NCBI GenBank assembly: GCA_028702695.1
Contig: JAQVOH010000001.1
Span: 1-64,000, forward strand
Length of the DNA stretch: 64,000 nucleotides
Reading direction: 5' to 3'
DNA from: Desulfotomaculaceae bacterium
GTDB lineage: Bacteria; Bacillota; Desulfotomaculia; Desulfotomaculales; Pelotomaculaceae
A program made the position numbers and the translations under genes. The notes under the pieces were generated by a model. It was given only the letters and a program-made list of their open reading frames with translations. It searched no databases and was not told the DNA's origin. Position 1 is the stretch's first letter. Each line of letters starts with the position of its first letter. Shown here piece after piece: positions 53,317 to 62,031 of the stretch.

Positions 53317-54648
53317 TTAAAACTTAGGCAGGTATTCTTCCAACTCCCAGGGGTGAACCTGGCTCCGGTAGCGATCCCATTCAATCCGCTTGGCTTCCAG
53401 GTACCGATTAAACACGTGTTCTCCTAGTGCTTCACGGATAACTGTATCCTTTTCCAGCTCCTGCATGGCCTCATAAAGGCTCCCAGGCAGGTTTCCTATA
53501 CCTATTTGGGCTCTCTCGCGCGAGGTCATTTCATAAATATTCCGGTTACAGGGAGCAGGTGGTGTAATCTTATTCTTTATGCCGTCCAAACCCGCTTTAA
53601 GGCTTACCGCTAGAGCCAGATAAGGGTTGCAGGCAGGGTCGGGGCTGCGCAGTTCAACACGTGTGGACAAACCCCGCTTGGCGGGAATCCGGATCAGCGG
53701 ACTCCGGTTTTGCGCGGACCAGGCAACATATACGGGGGCCTCATAGCCTGATACAAGGCGTTTATAAGAATTAACGCTCTGGTTGGCAATAGCCGTAATG
53801 GCGCTGGCATGTTTGAGCAGACCGCCAACATAGTAGAGACAGTCCTCACTCAAACCATCCTTCGCTGATGGATCATAAAAGGCATTTTCCCCATTTCTTG
53901 TCAGAGATTGGTTCATATGCATCCCGGAACCGGCAATGCCAAAAACCGGTTTGGGCATGAAGCTGGCGTGCAGGCCATGCCGCTGGGCTGTGGTTCGTAC
54001 TATATATTTAAAGGTTACAATCTTGTCTGCCGTACTTAAAGCATCCGAGTATTTAAAATCAATTTCGTGCTGACCTGGAGCCACCTCGTGATGCGATGCC
54101 TCTATTTCAAAGCCCATATCCTCCATAATTAAAACCATATCACGCCGGGCATTCTCCCCGAGATCTATTGGAGCAAGATCGAAATAGCCCGCCTTGTCCT
54201 GGGTAACGGTAGTGGGCCTACCATCATTATCCAGGTGGAAAAGAAAAAACTCCAGTTCGGGCCCCACATTCATGCTATAACCCATTTCTTCAGCTTCCTT
54301 AATCGCCCTGCGTAAAACATTGCGCGGGTCGCCTGAAAAGGGTGTGCCATCCGAATTGTAAATATCGCAAATCAGTCTGCCGACTGAGCTGTCCCTGGGC
54401 CGCCAGGGAAAAGTAGCAAATGTTGCTGGATCCGGTCTCAGGTACATATCAGATTCTTCGATCCGGACAAAACCCTCTATAGAGGAACCGTCAAACATCA
54501 ACTCTCCAGCCAAGGCCTTATCCAGTTGTTCCACTGTAATTGCAACATTTTTCAAAACTCCAAAAATGTCTGTAAACTGCAGGCGCACAAACTTGACTCC
54601 CTGTTCCTTGGCAAGTTTACGTACGTCTTCGTTAGTAAGCGCAGCCAC
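53317..54648 (-). CDS. glnA: Type I glutamine synthetase (copy 1)
   Basis: 443 aa; [72 protein letters not shown]. Confidence 0.97.
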   Translation of the reverse strand: MAALTNEDVRKLAKEQGVKFVRLQFTDIFGVLKNVAITVEQLDKALAGELMFDGSSIEGFVRIEESDMYLRPDPATFATFPWRPRDSSVGRLICDIYNSDGTPFSGDPRNVLRRAIKEAEEMGYSMNVGPELEFFLFHLDNDGRPTTVTQDKAGYFDLAPIDLGENARRDMVLIMEDMGFEIEASHHEVAPGQHEIDFKYSDALSTADKIVTFKYIVRTTAQRHGLHASFMPKPVFGIAGSGMHMNQSLTRNGENAFYDPSAKDGLSEDCLYYVGGLLKHASAITAIANQSVNSYKRLVSGYEAPVYVAWSAQNRSPLIRIPAKRGLSTRVELRSPDPACNPYLALAVSLKAGLDGIKNKITPPAPCNRNIYEMTSRERAQIGIGNLPGSLYEAMQELEKDTVIREALGEHVFNRYLEAKRIEWDRYRSQVHPWELEEYLPKF

Positions 54649-54714
54649 CCATTACCAGCACCTTTCTTAAACGATGTCCGCCATGGGCGGTAAGTAAAAA
54701 AGACCAGACTAGAG

Positions 54715-54777
54715 GTATATAAATGTATACCCGCTCACCGGCCTCATTGCCCTTGGCTGAGGTACAACGCTGTACCT
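54715..54777 (-). promoter_or_regulatory. ANTAR-type antiterminator leader of glnA copy 1
   Basis: RNA P1 aggtac-AGCGUU-gtacct (54760-54777); P2 ggc-AAUGAG-gcc (54740-54751); followed by imperfect hairpin ggccggtgagcgggtata...tataCCTCtagtctggtc and tttttt. Confidence 0.75.
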
Positions 54778-54858
54778 GCCTCTTGAATTTTTTAATTATC
54801 ATTTAGTATATCATAAAATTCAAAAATAACCATCACTATCTGAAGTTTTTTCTTGCTA

Positions 54859-54894
54859 AAAAGTCCTCTGCCCACGTCGGGCAGAGGACTTTTT
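54859..54894. terminator. Intrinsic terminator downstream of glnA copy 2
   Basis: aaaagtcctctgcccacgtcgggcagaggacttttt. Confidence 0.9.
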
Positions 54895-54898
54895 AAAT

Positions 54899-56230
54899 TT
54901 AGAACTTTGTCAGGTATTCATCGACTTCCCAAGCATGAATCTGGATGCGATAATGATCCCACTCAAGTGTTTTGGCTTCAACAAACTTTTCGAAAACATA
55001 GTCGCCTAAGGCGCTCTTGAGCACGTCGTCCTTGGCCAGTTCCTGCATGGCTTCCGCCAGGCTGCCCGGAAGGCTGTCAATATTCAGTTCTTTGCGCTCT
55101 GCCGCGGTCATATGATAAATATTCTTATCGGTCGGCGGCGGCGGCTGAATTTTGTTCTTAATACCGTCAAGGCCAGCTTTTAAAGCAGCAGCAATAGCCA
55201 GGTACGGGTTGCAAGCCGGATCAGGGTTCCTAAGTTCTACCCTCGTCGAACTGCCCCGCTTGGCCGGGATACGGATCAGCGGGCTTCTGTTGCGACCGGA
55301 CCAGGCAATGTAAACCGGAGCTTCATAACCTGGCACCAGACGTTTATAGGAGTTAACCGTAGGATTGGTTAAAGCCGCCATTGAACGGGCGTGTTTCATC
55401 AGACCGCCAATATAGTATTTTGCCGTTTCGCTTAACTGATCAGGGGTTGAGGGATCGTAGAAGACATTTTTCCCATCCTTAAACAGCGACTGATTCATAT
55501 GCATGCCGGAACCGTTAATCCCGAAAATAGGTTTAGGCATAAAGGTAGCGTGCAATCCATGGCGCTGGGCAGTAGTCCGTACAACCATTTTAAAAGTCAT
55601 GATCTTGTCAGCAACATCCAGAGCTTCAGCATACTTGAAGTCAATCTCGTGTTGGCCGGGCGCCACCTCATGGTGGGATGCCTCGATTTCAAAGCCCATT
55701 TCTTCCAGGGTCAGCACCATAGCACGGCGGGCGTTTTCACCCATGTCAACCGGGGCAAGATCAAAATAACCGGCGCTGTCATGGGTTTCCAGGGTTGGCC
55801 TGCCGTCTTTATCCATGTTAAATAAAAAGAATTCCATTTCCGGACCAACTTGCATAGTGTAACCCATTTCCGCTGCCTCGGCCAATACCTTTTTCAAGGA
55901 ATAGCGGGGATCTCCTTCAAATGGCGACCCGTCAGGATTGTACACATCACAGATTAACCGGGCTACGCCGCCCTCCCGTGGCCGCCAGGGAAATACCGCG
56001 AAACTCTTAATATCGGGACGCAGGTACATATCCGATTCTTCAATTCTGGCAAAACCATCAATGGAGGAACCGTCAAACATCAATTCATTATCAAGCGCCT
56101 TATCTAACTGTTCAACAGTAATGGCAACATTTTTCATAACTCCGAAAATATCGGTAAACTGGAGACGGATAAACTTAACCCCAAGATTTCTGGCCTTTTC
56201 AATAAGCTGTGTTTTTTCAGAAGTTCCCAT
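54899..56230 (-). CDS. glnA: Type I glutamine synthetase (copy 2)
   Basis: 443 aa; same motifs and length as copy 1. Confidence 0.97.
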   Translation of the reverse strand: MGTSEKTQLIEKARNLGVKFIRLQFTDIFGVMKNVAITVEQLDKALDNELMFDGSSIDGFARIEESDMYLRPDIKSFAVFPWRPREGGVARLICDVYNPDGSPFEGDPRYSLKKVLAEAAEMGYTMQVGPEMEFFLFNMDKDGRPTLETHDSAGYFDLAPVDMGENARRAMVLTLEEMGFEIEASHHEVAPGQHEIDFKYAEALDVADKIMTFKMVVRTTAQRHGLHATFMPKPIFGINGSGMHMNQSLFKDGKNVFYDPSTPDQLSETAKYYIGGLMKHARSMAALTNPTVNSYKRLVPGYEAPVYIAWSGRNRSPLIRIPAKRGSSTRVELRNPDPACNPYLAIAAALKAGLDGIKNKIQPPPPTDKNIYHMTAAERKELNIDSLPGSLAEAMQELAKDDVLKSALGDYVFEKFVEAKTLEWDHYRIQIHAWEVDEYLTKF

Positions 56231-56359
56231 GATAAACCACCTTTCAAAAAATATTATCAGATACCAACCGCTAACAATTTATGCTCAGACGTTTTGTACT
56301 TTGGCAGATTATACCCTAAATACCTGATGCTCCAAATTCACCCCTCCCCAGGATACAAG

Positions 56360-56438
56360 AAAACCCTTAAAAGCGGCGTTAAAAATGCAATGCCAGCTTT
56401 TAAGGGCGCCTTTGCCCGTATGGTACTACAGTGTACCA
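56360..56438 (-). promoter_or_regulatory. ANTAR-type antiterminator/terminator leader of glnA copy 2
   Basis: RNA P1 tggtac-ACUGUA-gtacca (56421-56438); P2 gggc-AAAGGC-gccc (56404-56417); terminator cccttaaaagc...gcttttaagggtttt (56360-56406). Confidence 0.78.
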
Positions 56439-56518
56439 CTTTCATGCTTTTCAATTTAAACAACCTGCATGCTCGCAGCTTAATTTTGATATGGCATGCT
56501 CTTATTGTTGGCTCCGGT

Positions 56519-57127
56519 TTATAAGTTATGAGCGAGTATAATCGCTTCAGCCACAGCCCTCATAGAAAGGCGCTTATTCATACTCTGTTTCTGGATACGT
56601 TTAAAAGCGTCAGTTTCAGTGATTCCCATGGTCTCCATTAAAATACCTTTAGCTCTTTCAATTACCTTCCTTGTTTCCAGGGTTTCTTTCAAATTGTTAA
56701 CTTCATTTTCCAGTCTGATGATTTCCTGATAATTGGTTAAGGCCAGTTCAACCGCTGGAATGAGGTTGTATTCAAGCTCCGGTTTCATAAGAAAGGCAAA
56801 TACTTTTGCAGTTTTCGCTTTTTCGATTAAATTTTGCTTGGTGGAAGAAGCTATCAAAATCACTGGAGCCAGTTTATCTTCGTGAATGATTTGGGCAACT
56901 TCATGCCCGTCCAAGCCAGGTAAAAAAGCTTCGATAATCACCAGGTCGGGTTGTCTGGACCTAACCATTTTCAAACCGGATTGGCCATCCTCGGCCTCTC
57001 CGATAACCCAATAACCCATTTTGGCCAGAATACCCTTGATGTTATTTCTCCAGGTGGCATCGTTTTCAATTACGATCACTCTCTGTTCACCCACGGTACA
57101 TGCCTCCTGTCTTAAGAACACTGCCAC
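56519..57127 (-). CDS. ANTAR-domain response regulator 1 (AmiR/NasR/EutV type) with atypical receiver
   Basis: 202 aa ORF; receiver VIENDATWRNNIKGILAKMGYWVIGEAEDG, ANTAR LETRKVIERAKGILMETMGITETDAFKRIQKQSMNKRLSMRAVAEAII. Confidence 0.94.
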   Translation of the reverse strand: MAVFLRQEACTVGEQRVIVIENDATWRNNIKGILAKMGYWVIGEAEDGQSGLKMVRSRQPDLVIIEAFLPGLDGHEVAQIIHEDKLAPVILIASSTKQNLIEKAKTAKVFAFLMKPELEYNLIPAVELALTNYQEIIRLENEVNNLKETLETRKVIERAKGILMETMGITETDAFKRIQKQSMNKRLSMRAVAEAIILAHNL

Positions 57128-57189
57128 ACCTGAATCTTTTATAAGACATAATCAGCTCATACTTGCTTAAAATTAAACTATAAAGAGAA

Positions 57190-57264
57190 AAAATGCCCTT
57201 TGCAGGTAAAACAAGACCTGTCAAGGGCATCATTGCCTTAATGGATAGGTACTTCTTCGTACCC
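57190..57264 (-). promoter_or_regulatory. ANTAR-type antiterminator/terminator leader of ANTAR regulator 1
   Basis: RNA P1 gggtac-GAAGAA-gtacct (57247-57264); P2 ggc-AAUGAU-gcc (57226-57237); terminator atgcccttgacaggt...acctgcaaagggcattttt (57190-57230). Confidence 0.72.
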
Positions 57265-57339
57265 AATACTGTTGTATCATTATATCTGATCCTTTACAGG
57301 AGCGCAACCTTGTTTTTTAATTTATCTAGCTTTAAATTA

Positions 57340-58983
57340 TTAGCTATTTAACATTCTTTTGGCAAATTCATCCTGAATTTCCGTGATGAAAGGAATGCCT
57401 GTTTCTTTCTCAGTTTCTCTATTACCAGCTGCCAGATCAAATCTGGATATTTCTGCTATGGAGAACCTACGAGCTCCAGCAAGAAGCTGTTGTAAGCCTG
57501 CTGCCAATTTATCAGCGAGTGTCCAAACAGCGATTGCTCCAAACGGAATATTCTTCATTGCATCAGCACCGACTTTTTTCTGAACATCATAGTAGCCTGC
57601 AAAGATTTCTTCAGCCTTTGTACCAACTGCTGATACAGACTTCGCCAATTCATTCCAGTTGCCATTAACAGCTGCTTTGCGCTCAGGTCTCAGTACTCCT
57701 TCGATATTGGCTCCCAAGAAACCAGGAATCATAGTTGCCCTACCAATACAAATCATTTTCGTGAATGGAGCACCCAGAGCCAACGCCTTAAAGATCTGAT
57801 CTTCTCTGGCAATTCCTCCGCCAAAAGCCAGGTCGACTACTTTTTGACCTTTTTGAGCCAGGATACTTGCATATTCATGAGACTTGGCATGGAGTAGAAG
57901 CGCAGGTACGCCCCAGCTCTCCATCATATTCCACGGGCTCATGCCAGTACCGCCACCGGAACCGTCAATGGTCAAAAGATCCAATTTGGCATCCGTGGCA
58001 AATTTGATTGACATAGCCAGTGCTTCCATACCATAGGAACCGGTCTTCAAAGTAATTCTCTTATAACCTTTGCTCCTTAAATCAGCAATCGCCGTCATGA
58101 ATGAATCTCTGACCTGATCATAATTTGCAAGCTCGGTATAGCCCAAGCGGCTATGACGAGCAAAAGAACGGATGGCGCCAGATTTAAATGCTTGCTGCAC
58201 TTCAGGCAGGGTCGGATCCGGGTCAACGATATAGCCTCTGTTTTTCAAGAAAATAGCGTATTCAAGATCAGTTACCTGGATTTCGCCGCCAATATCTTTA
58301 GCGCCTTGACCCCATTTAAGTTCAATGATCACTTTGTCACCGTATTTTTCGAGGACATAATCAGCAACGCCGTTGCGGGTATCCTCAACGTTCATCTGAA
58401 CAATGATGGCGCCGTAACCATCATGATAACGAAGATAGGTATCAATTCTGCGGTCGAGTTCAGGCGATTTCAGAATCTTACCGTTTTCGATAACCGACTC
58501 TTTGTCAACCCCAACTACGTTTTCGCCGATGACAATTGGATAACCCACGAGAGCTGCACCAACTGCAAAAGCCTCCCAGTACTTTGCGGCAACAAAGGTG
58601 GAGCCCAACGCGCCGGACAAGATGGGGATCCTGGATTTTGTCTTGATTTCATTACCAAACTCTGTTTCAATTTTAACATTGGGGAAGATACAATCATCTG
58701 CTTCGTTGGAAAGACCTTGTGCGAGTCCATAGGCGCCATAGTTATAACCTTGAATACGAAGGGAATTATAGGAAACTCCCATATGAGTGATATTGTCACT
58801 TCCTGCCGTGATAGTTCCGAAATCTCGGGGATAAAGCATTTTACGTCCTTGCATACAGGACATAAAGGTTTCACATTTCCCCTGGCAATCTGCCCGACAT
58901 AATGTACACAACCCTGATTCGGCCGGGTTACCGCGATTCACTGTACCCAAAACATCATTAGCCCTCTGCCAACCAATACTCAT
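57340..58983 (-). CDS. Stand-alone FMN-binding glutamate synthase domain protein (archaeal-type GltS)
   Basis: 547 aa; LSGALGSTFVAAKYWEAFAVGAALVGYPIVIGENV, IDGSGGGTGMSPWNMMESWGVP, Cys-rich N-terminus CTLCRADCQGKCETFMSC. Confidence 0.88.
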   Translation of the reverse strand: MSIGWQRANDVLGTVNRGNPAESGLCTLCRADCQGKCETFMSCMQGRKMLYPRDFGTITAGSDNITHMGVSYNSLRIQGYNYGAYGLAQGLSNEADDCIFPNVKIETEFGNEIKTKSRIPILSGALGSTFVAAKYWEAFAVGAALVGYPIVIGENVVGVDKESVIENGKILKSPELDRRIDTYLRYHDGYGAIIVQMNVEDTRNGVADYVLEKYGDKVIIELKWGQGAKDIGGEIQVTDLEYAIFLKNRGYIVDPDPTLPEVQQAFKSGAIRSFARHSRLGYTELANYDQVRDSFMTAIADLRSKGYKRITLKTGSYGMEALAMSIKFATDAKLDLLTIDGSGGGTGMSPWNMMESWGVPALLLHAKSHEYASILAQKGQKVVDLAFGGGIAREDQIFKALALGAPFTKMICIGRATMIPGFLGANIEGVLRPERKAAVNGNWNELAKSVSAVGTKAEEIFAGYYDVQKKVGADAMKNIPFGAIAVWTLADKLAAGLQQLLAGARRFSIAEISRFDLAAGNRETEKETGIPFITEIQDEFAKRMLNS

Positions 58984-59122
58984 AAAACATACACACCCTT
59001 TTCGAGATTTTTATCACTTTATTTGATTTTAATATAGCTTAGTTATCAGCACTAAAGCGCCTCTTTCAGAATGGACCGTTGAAACGTCAATGCTTTTTTA
59101 TTGAAAATCCTCCAGGGCCTTT

Positions 59123-59380
59123 TCAGGCCTCTACCTCTCTTATGCCTCCCTTCCAGTTAGTTAATGTGCTTACAAGTATAAGAAAACGATTGAAAATATA
59201 TTCTCCCAGCGGACGCCAGGGTAATATTTCAAAGGTGGTCGGGTCAGGATACAGGTATATATCGGTAAACTGCAGGCGAATAAATTTCACATTGTACTCT
59301 TTGGCTTTTTCCAAAACCTCTTCTTTGCTAAAAATTTCCAGAATACACACCCTCCAAAGAAAAACAAAAAACGCCCCCAA
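59123..59380 (-). pseudogene. Collapsed glutamine synthetase (third glnA copy) with two large internal deletions
   Basis: 85 aa [20 protein letters not shown] (GS N-terminus), then YLYPDPTTFEILPWRP (GS ~residues 69-84), then LGEYIFNRFL (GS C-terminal [10 protein letters not shown]). Confidence 0.85.
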
Positions 59381-59423
59381 AAGACCATGTTAAAAACTGG
59401 TCTTTTAAGGACGTCGTTGCCCT
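59377..59423 (-). promoter_or_regulatory. Residual ANTAR-type leader (P2 + terminator) upstream of glnA remnant/gltS
   Basis: RNA P2 agggc-AACGAC-gtcct (59408-59423); terminator aacgacgtccttaaaagacca...tggtcttttgggggcgtttttt (59377-59418). P1 not clearly recognisable. Confidence 0.65.
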
Positions 59424-59508
59424 CAAAAATCATTATTGTTGCTAGTATAACACAATATATCTGAAAATCAATGCCTGCATTGTATGAATATTGTATACAC
59501 CATTGAAC

Positions 59509-60084
59509 CTATTTCTTTAAAGAAGTAATAATCTGGCGGGCAACCCTTGCTATCGGTACACAGTTATCCATGCTCTTTCTTTGCATATATTTGTAGGCAT
59601 CCCTTTCAGACAGGCTTTTAACTTCCATCAAAAGGCCTTTTGCTCTTTCAACCAGCTTTCTGTCCTCCAATGTTTGCCTGAGCCTTTTATTTTCCTCTTC
59701 CAGCTTAGTAATCTTTTTATAGCTGGCTATGGCGATTTCTATAGCCATAAAAAGTTGCCTTTCATCAACAGGTTTAATCAGGTAGCCAAAAATCCAGGTA
59801 GTCGCTGCTTCTTCCACTAACTCTTGCTCATGAGCCGCGGTTAGCAAAATCACCGGAGCTGCACGGTGCTCCTCAATAATCCGGGCGATTTCCAAACCTT
59901 CCGCGCCAGGCAACCTGGCATCCATGATCACAACATCTGGTTCGGTCTGAAAAATCACTTTAAGGGCGCTTCGCCCGTCTTCAACTACACCTGCAACCGT
60001 ATAGCCGGCATGAGTCAATATTTCCTTTAGTTTCTGACGATTTTCGGCATCGGCATCGGCGATAACTACCCGGGTTCCAAACAT
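59509..60084 (-). CDS. ANTAR-domain response regulator 2
   Basis: Start moved to ATG 60084 (RBS ggaaggtg): MFGTRVVIADADAENRQKLKEIL, PDVVIMDARLPGAEG, ANTAR LEDRKLVERAKGLLMEVKSLSERDAYKYMQRKSMDNCVPIARVARQII. Confidence 0.93.
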   Translation of the reverse strand: MFGTRVVIADADAENRQKLKEILTHAGYTVAGVVEDGRSALKVIFQTEPDVVIMDARLPGAEGLEIARIIEEHRAAPVILLTAAHEQELVEEAATTWIFGYLIKPVDERQLFMAIEIAIASYKKITKLEEENKRLRQTLEDRKLVERAKGLLMEVKSLSERDAYKYMQRKSMDNCVPIARVARQIITSLKK

Positions 60085-60102
60085 ATGGCGCACCTTCCCA
60101 AG

Positions 60103-60129
60103 AAAAATTACCCACACAAAAGGGGTAAT
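60103..60129 (-). terminator. Terminator-like hairpin immediately upstream of ANTAR regulator 2
   Basis: RNA attaccccttttgtgtgggtaattttt, 7-bp stem plus U-tract, ~20 nt before the likely start codon. Confidence 0.45.
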
Positions 60130-60392
60130 ATTCTCTTGTTTCTATGCTACGGGCTGCTCCTGCTTGTCCGTATGTAGAAGTATTTTAACATGATCACCTC
60201 AAAAATAATAGAACTTGTGAAAGCTTCAGACACCTCCCGATATATATCAAGCACACGGGCCAAGTATTATTCAAGAGGCTCCTATTTTTTTTATTTCATT
60301 AATTTTAAAAGTTTAACATATGGTAATTAGACATGATTTTTATTATAGGAATTAAAACTAGAACATCTCAATAACAAGGGGGTTTTTGAAAA

Positions 60393-61502
60393 ATGAAAGG
60401 AAGGCTGGTTAAATTTTTCCCGGGTGGTAATACGGCCTATGGTTTTTACTCGTTTTATGACAATATTATTAAAACAGATGCAAATCGAATCTATATTTTA
60501 AAGGGTGGTCCCGGCGTAGGCAAATCAACCTTCATGCGTAATATTGGCGAAACCGTGCTAGATATGGGTTACGATGTCGAATATCATTGTTGCTCTTCGG
60601 ATAATGGTTCATTAGATGGCTTAGTTATTCCAGCCATCCAGGTAGCCCTGCTCGATGGTACAAGTCCACATATTGTAGACCCAAAGAACCCAGGTGCAGT
60701 AGATGAAATAATAAACCTGGGAGAATATTGGGATGAGCAAGGAATTCGTGAAAACAGAGATCAAATCCTTGCTGTTAATAAGGAAGTTGGCCGTCTGTTT
60801 AAACACGCTTATACTTACCTCGCGGGCGCCAAAACCTTCCTTGATGAGGTTGAAACCTTCTACCTTGAAAGCGGCGCTTTCAAGGCAGGGGCTTTCGACA
60901 AACTGGTTTACGACCTGACTCTCGAAATCTTCGAAGGCAAACCCAGAATCACCGATAACCCTAAAGCCCGCCATCTTTTCGTAACCGCGAATACCCCCGA
61001 CGGTTCGGTCAGCCACCTGGAAACTATAGTAGGGCACCTGAACAAACGTTATATCGTTAACGGTGATGACGGAACAGGTAAAACTGTACTGGTCCAACGT
61101 TTAATGGATACCGCTATAACCAGAGGCTACAATGTAACCGCCTTTCACTGTGCCCTAAACCCCAATAAAATTGAGCATTTGGTTATTCACGACCTTAGCT
61201 TGGCCATTATTAATAGTGTCGAACCACATTTCTACCAACCAAAAGATAGCGACCGAGTTATCAATACCATGACTTGTGTTGCTCCTGTTACCAATGAAGC
61301 CTATTTAGCCGAGAGGGATACGGCACGGGGGTTGTACCGTCAATGCATGGAACAGGCCGTGTCATTTATCAGCCGGGCTAAAAAGAAGCACGACGAGATG
61401 GAAAAATACTACGTGCCGTATATGAACTTTGATGGTATTAATGCTACGAGAGAAAAAACCCTGCAATGTATTCTGGAACTGCTTGAAGGCAACAGCAAAT
61501 AA
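60393..61502 (+). CDS. PRK06851-type ATPase with two P-loops
   Basis: 369 aa; YILKGGPGVGKSTFMRNIG and YIVNGDDGTGKTVLVQRLMD in two homologous halves. Confidence 0.82.
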   Translation: MKGRLVKFFPGGNTAYGFYSFYDNIIKTDANRIYILKGGPGVGKSTFMRNIGETVLDMGYDVEYHCCSSDNGSLDGLVIPAIQVALLDGTSPHIVDPKNPGAVDEIINLGEYWDEQGIRENRDQILAVNKEVGRLFKHAYTYLAGAKTFLDEVETFYLESGAFKAGAFDKLVYDLTLEIFEGKPRITDNPKARHLFVTANTPDGSVSHLETIVGHLNKRYIVNGDDGTGKTVLVQRLMDTAITRGYNVTAFHCALNPNKIEHLVIHDLSLAIINSVEPHFYQPKDSDRVINTMTCVAPVTNEAYLAERDTARGLYRQCMEQAVSFISRAKKKHDEMEKYYVPYMNFDGINATREKTLQCILELLEGNSK

Positions 61503-62031
61503 GAATAGGCTGCCACTCCGAAAAGACCAGACCACTCCTTGATAAACGCTGCTCCAAACTGAGGGGGATACCACCGCAGTATTTCTGCAGCAGTATCCCC
61601 CTCATACCATCTTGAAAGGCCAAGCCTCTGAAACTCCCCTTTGTAGCCCTGCCTTCTTAATACTTCTTGTAGACGACCTCCACATTCTTTCATTTGCTTT
61701 ATCCGTAAGCTCCTCTGTATTCATTCCATAACCTCATAGACAGTTTTCAATTATCATCCCAGAAATAGTTGACCTGTCCTCTCAAGACAGGGTTTAGTCG
61801 CTTGACGTTTATCCCGTGATTTCTAGAACTCAGCTGTATTATTTTCCATGTCGCATAGTTCCATCCTGAAAACACAGTAGGCATATTTACATTTAGATAG
61901 TAAAAGGAAGGAAATTAAAGATAAATGCTAGAATCCTTAAGTGGAGTAATTTTATAGTTTACGGGGAAATTTAAGCTGGATGTTCTTCGGCCAAAGAGGA
62001 TGTATACTGTAAACACTAAGGAGTAGAGCAA

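Noticed and set aside
61409-61693. 94-aa minus-strand ORF after the P-loop ATPase
   Set aside because: N-terminal part (LQEVLRRQGYKGEFQRLGLSRWYEGD) looks protein-like, but the ORF overlaps the 3' end of the ATPase gene antisense and no family was recognised; insufficient support.
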